Of a DNA stretch of 64,000 nucleotides, positions 17,202 to 25,474 are shown piece by piece. Both the position numbers and the translations under genes were made by a program. The notes beneath the pieces are model-generated. The model was not told the origin of the DNA. It saw only the letters and a program-made list of their open reading frames with translations, and ran no database searches. The first letter of the stretch is position 1. Every line of letters starts with the position of its first letter. Where the stretch lies: contig OZ257246.1 of assembly GCA_965279595.1 (NCBI GenBank), positions 992,001-1,056,000 of the forward strand, read 5' to 3'. The stretch comes from CAIKLP01 sp965279595 (GTDB lineage Bacteria; Bacteroidota; Bacteroidia; Sphingobacteriales; Sphingobacteriaceae).

Positions 17202-18476
17202 ATGAATATTTTGATATTGGGTTCAGGGGGAAGAGAATCTGCATTTGCGTGGAAGTTATCACAAAGTAAAGAATGTGAAAAGTTATTTATTGCTCCAGGC
17301 AATGCAGGAACAGGTGAATTTGGAACCAACATAAACATTTCAGTTACTGACTTTCAAGGTATTCGAGATTTTTGTATAGAAGAAGATATTAATTTAGTAC
17401 TTGTAGGTCCTGAAGATCCATTGGTATTAGGTATTGTAGATTATTTTGAAGCAGATGAAGAAATTGAACACATCGCTATAATTGGTCCAAGCAAAGAAGG
17501 CGCTCAATTAGAAGGTAGTAAAGACTTCTCTAAAAGATTTATGCAACGCCATCAAATTCCAACAGCTGCTTATGAAACTTTTACTAAAGAAGAATTGGAA
17601 AATGGTTTAGCTTATTTAGAAAATCATTCCTTACCAATAGTTTTGAAAGCAGATGGTTTAGCAGCTGGAAAGGGAGTATTAATTTGTAATGATAGAGAAG
17701 AGGCTAAAAGAGAATTGAAATTGATGTTGGCAGAAGCGAAATTTGGAACTGCAAGTGAAAAGGTTGTGGTTGAAGAATTTCTGGCAGGCATTGAACTTTC
17801 TGTTTTTGTTTTAACAGATGGAGTTGATTATTTAATTCTTCCTTCTGCTAAAGATTATAAAAGAATTGGTGAAGGAGATACAGGCTTGAATACTGGTGGC
17901 ATGGGTTCTATTTCACCTGTACCTTTTGCAGATGCTGCATTTATGCAAAAAGTAGAAGAAAGAATTGTTATACCAAGTATAGAAGGGTTAGCAGATGAAG
18001 AAATTGAATTTAAAGGATTTTTATTTATCGGCTTGATGAATGTAAATGGAGAGCCTTGGGTTATTGAATATAATGTGCGCATGGGCGATCCTGAAACAGA
18101 AAGCGTAATGCCTCGCATTCAGAATGATTTTTTAGAATTATTACTAGCTGTTGCAGAAGAACGTTTGGGCAAACAAAAATTAATTGTTGATCCTCGTCAT
18201 GCAGCTACCGTTATGTTGGTGGCAGGTGGTTATCCCGAAGCTTATGAAAAAGGCAAAGACATTTCTGGCTTAGAAAACATAATAGATAGCTTCGTGTTTC
18301 ATGCTGGTACGAAATTACAAGATGAAAAAGTGTTGAGTAACGGTGGAAGAGTAATTGCTATTACTAGTTTAGACTATGAGAAGGCAGAAGCTTTAGCCAG
18401 ATCAAATAAATATGCCGAACAAATTCAGTTTGAAGGGAAATATTATAGAAGAGATATTGGTAAAGATTTAATGTAA
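17202..18476 (+). CDS. purD: Phosphoribosylamine-glycine ligase (GAR synthetase)
   Basis: A 424-aa ATP-grasp enzyme that joins phosphoribosylamine and glycine in step two of purine synthesis. N-domain: MNILILGSGGRESAFAWKL. ATP-grasp: PIVLKADGLAAGKGVLI (about 146-162) and the metal-binding end VIEYNVRMGDPETE (about 287-300). The C-terminal ATP-lid domain starts after LGKQKLIVDPRHAATVM. The length is standard. It heads a plus-strand run with the 49-aa membrane peptide, ridA and the EamA transporter, spaced by 25, 3 and 1 bp, so they are probably co-transcribed. Confidence 0.97.
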   Translation: MNILILGSGGRESAFAWKLSQSKECEKLFIAPGNAGTGEFGTNINISVTDFQGIRDFCIEEDINLVLVGPEDPLVLGIVDYFEADEEIEHIAIIGPSKEGAQLEGSKDFSKRFMQRHQIPTAAYETFTKEELENGLAYLENHSLPIVLKADGLAAGKGVLICNDREEAKRELKLMLAEAKFGTASEKVVVEEFLAGIELSVFVLTDGVDYLILPSAKDYKRIGEGDTGLNTGGMGSISPVPFADAAFMQKVEERIVIPSIEGLADEEIEFKGFLFIGLMNVNGEPWVIEYNVRMGDPETESVMPRIQNDFLELLLAVAEERLGKQKLIVDPRHAATVMLVAGGYPEAYEKGKDISGLENIIDSFVFHAGTKLQDEKVLSNGGRVIAITSLDYEKAEALARSNKYAEQIQFEGKYYRRDIGKDLM

Positions 18477-18501
18477 ATTTGAATATTAAAATTTAGAAAT
18501 C

Positions 18502-18651
18502 ATGAAAGAAGTTTTAGGATATTTTTTCCGCAAGAAGGACCCCAATCGCCCAAGTAATTTTAATATTAAAGCGATGCATACCATCAATAAAATTTCTATT
18601 TTAATATTCATAATTGGACTGTTGGTTTACATCATTAAAAAATTAATGTAA
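18502..18651 (+). CDS. 49-aa single-pass membrane protein of unknown function
   Basis: A short ORF, ATG at 18502 and TAA at 18649-18651, in the 178-bp gap between purD and ridA. The protein has a polar, basic N-terminus (YFFRKKDPNRPSNFNIK, residues 7-23), then HTINKISILI and one strongly hydrophobic segment (about 32-45) ending in KKLM. It resembles a Bacteroidota-only family of about 50-aa proteins, which I believe is DUF6728, though I cannot check. It has a normal start and stop, fits the gap tightly, and has coding-like composition. The basic N-terminus suggests an N-in topology. No function is assignable; its position suggests co-transcription with purD. Confidence 0.75.
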   Translation: MKEVLGYFFRKKDPNRPSNFNIKAMHTINKISILIFIIGLLVYIIKKLM

Positions 18652-18654
18652 TTG

Positions 18655-19032
18655 ATGAAAAAAATTATAAATACTGCTAAAGCACCTGCTCCAATTGGTC
18701 CTTATAACCAAGCTATTCAAAGCGGAAACATGTTGTTTATATCCGGACAAATTGCTATTAATCCTGAAAATGGTCATTTACTTGTTGGAGATATTGAAAT
18801 TGAAACCAAACAAGTGATGGCTAATTTAAAAGCAATTTTAAATGAAGCAGAAATGGATTTTTCAAATGTGGTGAAGACCAGCATTTTTTTATCAGATATG
18901 GCTCATTTTGCTCAAGTGAATGATATTTACCATACTTATTTTGATAAAGATTATCCAGCAAGAGAAACAGTTGCGGTGTTAGGTTTACCCAAAAGTGTGA
19001 ACGTGGAAATTTCAATGATTGCCACAAAATAA
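18655..19032 (+). CDS. ridA: RidA family enamine/imine deaminase
   Basis: A 125-aa protein of the YjgF/YER057c/UK114 family, which hydrolyses reactive 2-aminoacrylate and related enamines released by PLP enzymes. Signatures: APIGPYNQAIQSGNMLFISG (about 9-28) and the catalytic-arginine segment PARETVAVLGLP (about 100-111). The C-terminal VNVEISMIAT completes the trimer interface. The start is ATG 18655. An in-frame TTG directly before it (18652) touches the stop of the 49-aa gene and is less likely. It works in the cytoplasm as a homotrimer. Confidence 0.96.
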   Translation: MKKIINTAKAPAPIGPYNQAIQSGNMLFISGQIAINPENGHLLVGDIEIETKQVMANLKAILNEAEMDFSNVVKTSIFLSDMAHFAQVNDIYHTYFDKDYPARETVAVLGLPKSVNVEISMIATK

Positions 19033-19033
19033 A

Positions 19034-19942
19034 TTGAGCAACCGACTTAAATATTTCTTAGCAGCAATATCATCTTCTGTGATATGGGGATTTTTCTCTA
19101 TTCCTTTACGTCAACTCAAGAACTATTCTTCCGCTGATATTTTAATTTATAGAATATTTACTTCGCTATTAATATTGGCAATTATTTGTTTAATTATTAG
19201 AAGAAAAAAGTTCATTGAAGATTTAAAGAGTTTCAAAGAATCAAATAAAGCAATACAAATTAAAAACAGCAAACTGATTTTAATTTCCACCTTATTTGTA
19301 ACAGCAAATTGGTTTTTATTTATCTATGTAATAAACCATATTAGCATTCAAGCTGGAGCATTTGCTTACATGGTTTGCCCAATAATTACAGCTATTCTAG
19401 GGCATTTTATTTTGAAAGAAGAATTAACAAAAAACAAATGGACTGCTATTTTCTTGTGTATAGCTAGTATCATTTTTTTATCATTAGGATTTATTACAGA
19501 AGTTATTTATTCAACAGTTATTGCATTGTTATATGCAGCTTATTTAATTCTTCAGAAAAAATTAATTGGGTTTGATAAATTGAATGTACTATTTATTCAA
19601 TTGGTACTCTCCACAATAATTATTCTCCCTTATCATCTATTGCACTTACATGGAATTCCAAATGATTTGCATTTTTGGTTAATGATTTTTATTATTTCTT
19701 TATTGTTTACGGTGCTGCCCTTATTTTTGAGTTTATATGCATTAATCGGTATGCCATCTTCCACAATGGGCATCATTATTTACTTGAATCCAATCGTTTC
19801 TTTTCTTGTGGCTTTTGTTTATTTTGATGAAGGTGCAGCTACAGAAAAGCTAATTGCTTATGCAGTATTAACCTTTGCGGTTATCCTTTTCAATTATGGC
19901 TTTTTCAAGACTGAATTTCAAAAAAGAATTCAAGCAAAGTAA
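19034..19942 (+). CDS. EamA/RarD-like drug/metabolite transporter
   Basis: An inner-membrane protein of about 302 aa with ten predicted transmembrane segments in two EamA repeats. The N-terminus SSSVIWGFFSIPLRQLK and ADILIYRIFTS resembles RarD proteins. The second half (GMPSSTMGIIIYLNPIVSFL) is the classic end of the second EamA unit. There is no ATG near the start. TTG at 19034, one base after the ridA stop, is the most economical start, and TTG at 19019, overlapping ridA, is the alternative. The substrate is unknown; it is likely an exporter of metabolites. The thiamine riboswitch gene downstream has its own promoter. Confidence 0.88.
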   Translation: MSNRLKYFLAAISSSVIWGFFSIPLRQLKNYSSADILIYRIFTSLLILAIICLIIRRKKFIEDLKSFKESNKAIQIKNSKLILISTLFVTANWFLFIYVINHISIQAGAFAYMVCPIITAILGHFILKEELTKNKWTAIFLCIASIIFLSLGFITEVIYSTVIALLYAAYLILQKKLIGFDKLNVLFIQLVLSTIIILPYHLLHLHGIPNDLHFWLMIFIISLLFTVLPLFLSLYALIGMPSSTMGIIIYLNPIVSFLVAFVYFDEGAATEKLIAYAVLTFAVILFNYGFFKTEFQKRIQAK

Positions 19943-19955
19943 TAACTATTCAAAA

Positions 19956-19988
19956 TTGCCTTCTAATTCTGAAAAAATTCTACCTTTG
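19956..19988 (+). promoter_or_regulatory. Promoter of the TPP-riboswitch TonB receptor gene
   Basis: -7 element TACCTTTG at 19981-19988 (exact TAnnTTTG) with a possible -33 TTG at 19956-19958, spacing 22 bp. The predicted RNA start falls at the beginning of the TPP aptamer. Confidence 0.6.
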
Positions 19989-19995
19989 TAATTCT

Positions 19996-20080
19996 CACAG
20001 GGGTGGTAATGTTTAATTATGTTGCCTGAGATTATACCCATTGAACCTGATTCGGATAATGCCGGCGAAGGGAAGAGGTA
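19996..20080 (+). ncRNA. TPP riboswitch (THI box) upstream of the TonB receptor
   Basis: All conserved aptamer blocks are present: CAGGGGTG (19998-20005), GCCTGAGATTATACCC (20023-20038... ), TGAACCTGATTCGGATAATG and CCGGCGAAGGGAAG ending near 20075. This is a near-consensus thiamine pyrophosphate sensor. A hairpin follows 16 bp later (20095-20116) and may be the expression platform. Confidence 0.96.
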
Positions 20081-20094
20081 ATAAAACTATTTGG

Positions 20095-20123
20095 TGGTTG
20101 ATTCCCTAATCAATCATGGTTTT
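20095..20123 (+). terminator. Hairpin after the TPP aptamer, possible expression platform
   Basis: GGTTGATT (20096-20103), loop CCCT, AATCAATC (20108-20115), extendable by one or two pairs. A short T-run (TTTT at 20120-20123) follows after four bases. It could act as a weak terminator that forms when TPP is bound. The alternative pairing with the aptamer was not established. Confidence 0.45.
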
Positions 20124-20140
20124 ATCTAAATTCAATTAAA

Positions 20141-22525
20141 ATGTTATTCAAAAAAATGTGTCAAGTAGGATTAATGCTATTAATGCCTTATTACTTGCAA
20201 GCTGAACAATTAAGTGGAAGAGTTGTGGATGAACAAAAGCGTCCTTTACCTGGAGCCACTATTCAATTAAATGGTGTTGATTACACGCAAAGCAATGTTG
20301 ATGGTTATTTTATTTTTAAAGATGTTAAGTCGCTGAAAAATGAAATAAAAGTTTCTATGATTGGATTTCAATCGATCAAAAAAACAATTGAAGGAACTGA
20401 ATTTATCAATATTGAATTAAGTAAAAGTGCATTTGTTTCTGAGGAAGTATTAGTTACATCCTCAAGAGTTAATGAAAAAGGTGCTGCAACTTTTAGTATG
20501 ATCAACAAAAAAGACTTGGCCAAAACTAATTTAGTGCAAGATTTACCTTATTTATTGAACCAAATTCCATCAACCGTAGTAACATCAGATGCAGGCACGG
20601 GTATTGGTTATACTGGAATGAGAATAAGAGGAACGGATGCATCGAGAACCAATGTGAGCATCAATGGAATTCCGTTAAATGATGCAGAATCACAAGGCAC
20701 TTTCTTAGTTAACTTGCCTGATTTAGCATCATCAATTGAAAGTATCCAAGTGCAGCGTGGTGTAGGTTCATCAAGTAATGGAGCTGGTGCATTTGGTGCA
20801 AGTATCAATATTCAAACTGATAGAATTGAAACAGAACCGTCTTCTGAATTTAATATAACTCATGGAAGTTTTGGAACGGAAAGATATAATGCAAAAGTAA
20901 ATACTGGAGTTATAAATAAATATTGGAGTTTTAATGGTCGCCTTTCTAAAATCTCCTCTCGTGGTTATATGGATAATAGTTCTGCAATGATGCATTCTAT
21001 ATACACTTCTGCTGTTTATGCAGATAAAAAAAACCTAATGAAATTTGTGGTGATGACTGGTCATGAAAAAACTTACTTAGCTTATTTAGGTGTACCATTT
21101 GATTCGCTTAATACAAACAGAAAGTACAATCCAATTGCGGAAGTATATGCCGATCAAACTGATAATTATCAGCAAGATCACTACCAAATATTTTATACTA
21201 GAATTATCAATGAAAGTACTAAGTTTAGTTTGGGTTATCATTTTACCAGAGGGCAAGGTTTTTATCAGGAATATAAGCAGGATCAGGCATTTGCGAGTTA
21301 TGGTTTATCCAATATTTATATTGGAAATGATAGCATCACTACTACTGATTTAATTCGTCAACGCTTTTTGTTCAATGAGTTTCAAGGTGTGGTATTCTCA
21401 TTCGAAAAAACATTTGCTGACAAATTGAATTTAATTATTGGGGGAGCAGCAAATAATTATGATGGAGAACATTATGGTGAAATTGCTTGGGCAAAGAATG
21501 CATCAAATTCATCACCACTCAACCATTTTTATGATGGTACGGGTGATAAAAATGAAATTAGTTTTTATGCTAAATCAAACTATAAAATCAATTCTAAGTG
21601 GAATGTTTATTTAGATTTACAAGGCAGATTAGTTGATTATAAAATTACAGGTATTGATGTAAATTTAATTGATCGTACACAGGCCCACACCTTTCAATTC
21701 TTTAATCCAAAAGCAGGTGCAACTTATGAATTTAGCCCAACTCAATTAGCCTATGTTTCTTACGGTGTAGCCAACAAGGAACCTAATAGAGATGATTTTG
21801 TAAATGCCAAGCTCAATAGAATTCAACCATTGAGTGAACATTTAGAAGATTTAGAAATTGGATATAAAGCAAGGGCAAGAAAATATTCATACGAAATAAA
21901 TTTATTCCACATGAATTATAAAAATCAATTAATCCCTACTGGCAGACTAAATGATGTTGGTGAATCAATTAGAGAAAACACTCCAAAAAGTTTTAGATCT
22001 GGTGTTGAAATAACTGGTACATGGAAAGTGTTTTCAAATTTCACTTTCAGTGGAAATATAGCATATAGCCTAAATAAAATAAAAGAGTATGCTGAATTTA
22101 TATATGATTATGATAGTGTTTCTTATTCAATAATAGATACTGTGCAGAATAATTTCAAGCAATCAGATATTGCTTATTCTCCTTCATTAATTGCAGCTGG
22201 GAGATTTACTTATCAGCCCATTACTGCCTTGTCAATTGCTTTAGAAAGTAAATGGGTTGGAAAACAGTATTTAGATAATACAAAAAATGACAACAGAATT
22301 ATTGAGTCGTTTTTTGTAAATGACATGTTCATTACTTATCGTTTACAAGTTAAAAGAATAAAGAGTATTGATTTAATTTTAAAGGTGAATAATGTATTTA
22401 ACGAACTTTATTCTGCTAATGGTTATACGTTCTCTTATTTAACCAATGGGCAAAACACAACAGCGAGATATTATTACCCTCAAGCAGAAAGGAATTATTT
22501 AGTAGGTTGTAATTTTAAATTTTAA
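20141..22525 (+). CDS. TonB-dependent outer-membrane receptor, probable thiamine receptor (OMR1 type)
   Basis: A 794-aa outer-membrane protein. It has a signal peptide (about 1-21), a CarboxypepD_reg-like beta-sandwich (about 22-100: LSGRVVDEQKRPLPGATIQL), a TonB-box-like EEVLVTSS (about 105-112), a plug (about 120-230: RIRGTDASRTNVSINGIPLN) and a 22-strand barrel ending in the aromatic NFKF. The TPP riboswitch in its leader points to thiamine or a thiamine precursor as ligand. This matches the outer-membrane thiamine receptor group proposed for Bacteroidota. No SusD-like partner is adjacent. It forms a pathway with the PnuT operon 15 kb away. A perfect hairpin terminator follows. Confidence 0.92.
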   Translation: MLFKKMCQVGLMLLMPYYLQAEQLSGRVVDEQKRPLPGATIQLNGVDYTQSNVDGYFIFKDVKSLKNEIKVSMIGFQSIKKTIEGTEFINIELSKSAFVSEEVLVTSSRVNEKGAATFSMINKKDLAKTNLVQDLPYLLNQIPSTVVTSDAGTGIGYTGMRIRGTDASRTNVSINGIPLNDAESQGTFLVNLPDLASSIESIQVQRGVGSSSNGAGAFGASINIQTDRIETEPSSEFNITHGSFGTERYNAKVNTGVINKYWSFNGRLSKISSRGYMDNSSAMMHSIYTSAVYADKKNLMKFVVMTGHEKTYLAYLGVPFDSLNTNRKYNPIAEVYADQTDNYQQDHYQIFYTRIINESTKFSLGYHFTRGQGFYQEYKQDQAFASYGLSNIYIGNDSITTTDLIRQRFLFNEFQGVVFSFEKTFADKLNLIIGGAANNYDGEHYGEIAWAKNASNSSPLNHFYDGTGDKNEISFYAKSNYKINSKWNVYLDLQGRLVDYKITGIDVNLIDRTQAHTFQFFNPKAGATYEFSPTQLAYVSYGVANKEPNRDDFVNAKLNRIQPLSEHLEDLEIGYKARARKYSYEINLFHMNYKNQLIPTGRLNDVGESIRENTPKSFRSGVEITGTWKVFSNFTFSGNIAYSLNKIKEYAEFIYDYDSVSYSIIDTVQNNFKQSDIAYSPSLIAAGRFTYQPITALSIALESKWVGKQYLDNTKNDNRIIESFFVNDMFITYRLQVKRIKSIDLILKVNNVFNELYSANGYTFSYLTNGQNTTARYYYPQAERNYLVGCNFKF

Positions 22526-22530
22526 AATGA

Positions 22531-22569
22531 TTTAGGTGATTGGTTAATTTACCAATCACCTAAATTTTT
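22531..22569. terminator. Perfect 14-bp bidirectional terminator between TonB receptor and porX
   Basis: TTTAGGTGATTGGT (22531-22544) and ACCAATCACCTAAA (22551-22564) form a mismatch-free stem with a 6-nt loop and a T-run. The porX stop codon (TAG, 22562-22560) lies inside the right arm. Confidence 0.9.
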
Positions 22570-24113
22570 GAACTAAATGTAACTACTGGGATTAACATTT
22601 CCTCTAATGAAATACCACCATGCTGAAAGGTGTTAGCAAAGAAATTAGCAAAGTGATTATAGTTGTTTTGATAAACAAAATAGAAATCTTCTTTCGCAAA
22701 AATATAACTCTGACTCATATTTACTTTTGGCAAAAAGGCATCTCCAGGGTTTTTAATTTCCAATACATCTTTTGAAATAAAGTTTAAATTTCTTCCTTGT
22801 TTGTATCTCAAATTAGAGTTCACTGAGCGATCACCGATCACTTTACTTGGAGATTTTACTCTAATGGTTCCGTGGTCAGTAGTGATAATTAATTTTGATT
22901 GTTTTTGTGCAATCTTTTTCAATACTTCTAATAATGGTGAATGTTCAAACCATGAGTAGGTCAATGAACGATAAGCAGCTTCGTCAGGGGCTAGCTCTCT
23001 AATCATTTCCATTTCTGTTCTTGCATGTGAAAGCATATCCACAAAATTATATACAATTACATTCAAAGAATTATTGAACAGATGATGTACATTATCTACC
23101 AAGTCTTTGCCTTGTTCATTATTGGTAATTTTATGATAAGATGATTTAACATCTTTTCTTGAACGTTGTAAATTATCTTTTAAGAATTCCTCTTCATGTA
23201 AATTTTTTCCGCCTTCTTCTTCATCATTTTTCCAAAGTTTCGGAAATCTTTTTTCCATTTCAGATGGAAGCATGCCTGAGAAAATAGCATTTCGTGCATA
23301 TTGAGTTGCAGTAGGTAATATACTTACATACACTTCTTCTTCTTCCATTCTAAAATATTCATTGATAATTGGACTGATTATTTTCCATTGATCAAATCTT
23401 AAATTATCAATTAAAATAAAAAAAGTAGGTACACTGGTTGATAAATTAGGGAATACTTTTTTTCTTAGAAGGTTATGAGATAATAATGGCGCGGTATCTG
23501 GCTTTTGTAACCAACCTAAATAATTCTTCTCTACAAATTTTGAAAACATGGCATTTGCCTCAGACTTTTGTAAAGTCAATATTTCATGCATACCTGCATC
23601 TTCTAATTTTTCTAATTCTAATTCCCAAAAAATTAATTTACGATATGCTTCTGTCCATTCTTGTATAGTTCTCACTTCATTCATCAACAATCCTAAATTT
23701 CTAAATTCTTGTTGATAGGCAGATGTGGTTTTTTCAGTTACTAATCTTTTATTGTCAAGTATTTTTTTGATCGTCAGTAAAATCTGTTTAGGGTTAACAG
23801 GTTTAATTAAGTAGTCAGCAATTTTACTTCCAATTGCATCTTCCATTAAATATTCCTCTTCGTTCTTTGTAATTAACACAACTGGAATATCACTGTTAAA
23901 ATTTTTGATTTCAGCTAAAGTCTCTAATCCAGTTAAACCTGGCATATTTTCATCTAAAAAAATCAAGTCGAAAAATTCTGATTTCACCAAGTCTAATGCA
24001 TCAGTACCATTGGTAACTGTTTTAACTTGATATCCTTTTTCATTCAAAAATAAAATATGGGGTTTTAACAGATCTATTTCATCGTCGGCCCATAATATGA
24101 TAGGTTCTTGCAT
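22560..24113 (-). CDS. porX: PorX-type response regulator with PglZ domain (type IX secretion regulator)
   Basis: A 517-aa fusion of a CheY-like receiver (1-120) with a PglZ/alkaline-phosphatase-fold domain. Receiver residues: acidic pair D10-D11, phospho-acceptor D54 in LIFLDENMPG, and K104 in YLIKPVNP. The C-terminal part has the metal-binding motifs FFILIDNLRFDQW (about 231-243) and IITTDHGTIRV. This architecture is that of PorX, which with the sensor PorY controls type IX secretion genes in Porphyromonas and Flavobacterium; the PglZ part is a zinc phosphodiesterase acting on oligonucleotides. It implies that the organism has a type IX system, although no other component is in this window. 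PorY is not adjacent. Confidence 0.93.
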   Translation of the reverse strand: MQEPIILWADDEIDLLKPHILFLNEKGYQVKTVTNGTDALDLVKSEFFDLIFLDENMPGLTGLETLAEIKNFNSDIPVVLITKNEEEYLMEDAIGSKIADYLIKPVNPKQILLTIKKILDNKRLVTEKTTSAYQQEFRNLGLLMNEVRTIQEWTEAYRKLIFWELELEKLEDAGMHEILTLQKSEANAMFSKFVEKNYLGWLQKPDTAPLLSHNLLRKKVFPNLSTSVPTFFILIDNLRFDQWKIISPIINEYFRMEEEEVYVSILPTATQYARNAIFSGMLPSEMEKRFPKLWKNDEEEGGKNLHEEEFLKDNLQRSRKDVKSSYHKITNNEQGKDLVDNVHHLFNNSLNVIVYNFVDMLSHARTEMEMIRELAPDEAAYRSLTYSWFEHSPLLEVLKKIAQKQSKLIITTDHGTIRVKSPSKVIGDRSVNSNLRYKQGRNLNFISKDVLEIKNPGDAFLPKVNMSQSYIFAKEDFYFVYQNNYNHFANFFANTFQHGGISLEEMLIPVVTFSSKI

Positions 24114-24174
24114 CTTTCTTTTTTCTTATCGCTAAATTTAACAACTTTACAAGCAATTTATTATTGATTAGAAA

Positions 24175-25404
24175 TTGAATAAGAAGAAAATATTTAACGA
24201 CCCAGTGTATGGATTTGTGAGCGTGGCTTATGAAATCGTTTTTGATTTAATTGAACATCCTTATTTTCAGCGTTTAAGGAATATTAAACAACTGGGATTA
24301 ACTCATTTGGTTTACCCTGGCGCATTGCATACCCGATTTCATCATGCATTAGGTGCTATGCATTTGATGGCTATTGCTTTAGAGACTTTAAAAAATAAAG
24401 GAGTTGTTATCACTGATGAAGAAGCAGAGGCTGTAACTGTAGCTATATTATTACATGATATCGGACATGGTCCTTTTTCACATGCCTTGGAGAGTTGCAT
24501 AATTCCTGGATTAGAACATGAAGCGCTTTCAGTTTTAATCATGAAGAAATTAGATATTGAATTTAAGGGGAAATTGAAATTGGCTATTGAAATTTTTGAG
24601 GATAAGTATCCAAAGAAATTTTTACATCAATTAGTATCAAGTCAGTTGGATATGGATCGCTTGGATTATTTAAATCGGGATAGTTTTTATACAGGTGTTT
24701 CAGAAGGCGTAATTGGTTTTGATAGAATATTGAAAATGCTTAATGTGGTGAATGATGAATTGGTAGTAGAAGAAAAAGGTATATATTCAATCGAGAAATT
24801 TTTAATTGCAAGACGCTTGATGTACTGGCAAGTATATTTGCATAAAACAGTAATTGCTGCAGAGCAACTATTAATGAAAATATTGAAACGTGCCAAGGAA
24901 CTAGCTTCCGAAGGACATACTCTATTTGCTACTCCTGCTTTTCAAATATTATTGAATCATCAAATCAGTAAAGAAAATTTCTTTCAAGATGAAAAATATT
25001 TGGAAGCATTTATGAAATTGGATGATCATGATATTTATTCATCAATTAAAGTATGGACAGAACATTCTGATAAAATTCTTTCAAGGTTATGTAGTTTTTT
25101 AATTAATCGAACATTGTATTCAATTGAAATTGAAAATATAGAAATTGATGAGTCCAGAGTTATTCAAATGAAAAATGATTTAGAACAATCTTTGTTTAAA
25201 ACAGAGAATGAAAAGGATTATTTTGTATTTACAGGTGTCATCACAAACAATGCCTATAATCCAGCTTCTGGTAAAATCAAAATTTTAAATAAAACAAAAG
25301 GGCTCATTGATATTGCTGATGCTTCTGATAATCTTAATCTGAGTGCATTAAGTAAAACTGTTGAAAAGCATTTTCTATGTTACCCTAAATCACAAAATCA
25401 CTAG
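24175..25404 (+). CDS. HD-superfamily phosphohydrolase (dNTPase/SAMHD1-like)
   Basis: A 409-aa cytoplasmic protein with an N-terminal HD domain: RFHHALGAMHLM (about 44-55) then LLHDIGHGPFSHALE (about 92-106), which supply the histidine and aspartate metal ligands. MDRLDYLNRDSFYTG (about 160-174) is the typical downstream aspartate motif. The family contains dGTP triphosphohydrolases and related YdhJ-like enzymes; the exact substrate is unknown. The only reasonable start is TTG at 24175 (first residues NKKKIFNDPVYGFV, family-typical), because no in-frame ATG precedes the conserved region. It is divergent from porX and 70 bp upstream of lpxD, which has its own promoter. Confidence 0.9.
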   Translation: MNKKKIFNDPVYGFVSVAYEIVFDLIEHPYFQRLRNIKQLGLTHLVYPGALHTRFHHALGAMHLMAIALETLKNKGVVITDEEAEAVTVAILLHDIGHGPFSHALESCIIPGLEHEALSVLIMKKLDIEFKGKLKLAIEIFEDKYPKKFLHQLVSSQLDMDRLDYLNRDSFYTGVSEGVIGFDRILKMLNVVNDELVVEEKGIYSIEKFLIARRLMYWQVYLHKTVIAAEQLLMKILKRAKELASEGHTLFATPAFQILLNHQISKENFFQDEKYLEAFMKLDDHDIYSSIKVWTEHSDKILSRLCSFLINRTLYSIEIENIEIDESRVIQMKNDLEQSLFKTENEKDYFVFTGVITNNAYNPASGKIKILNKTKGLIDIADASDNLNLSALSKTVEKHFLCYPKSQNH

Positions 25405-25439
25405 GTGTATTTTTGCCTTAAAATATATTAATCCTCAAA

Positions 25440-25470
25440 TTTGTTCCTTTAAGGGATAATTTTATCTTTG
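25440..25470 (+). promoter_or_regulatory. Full -33/-7 promoter of the lipid A operon
   Basis: -33 TTTG at 25440-25443 and -7 TATCTTTG at 25463-25470, spacing 19 bp: a complete Bacteroidota promoter. The -7 ends four bases before the lpxD ATG at 25475, so the transcript would be leaderless or nearly so. Confidence 0.75.
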
Positions 25471-25474
25471 TATA

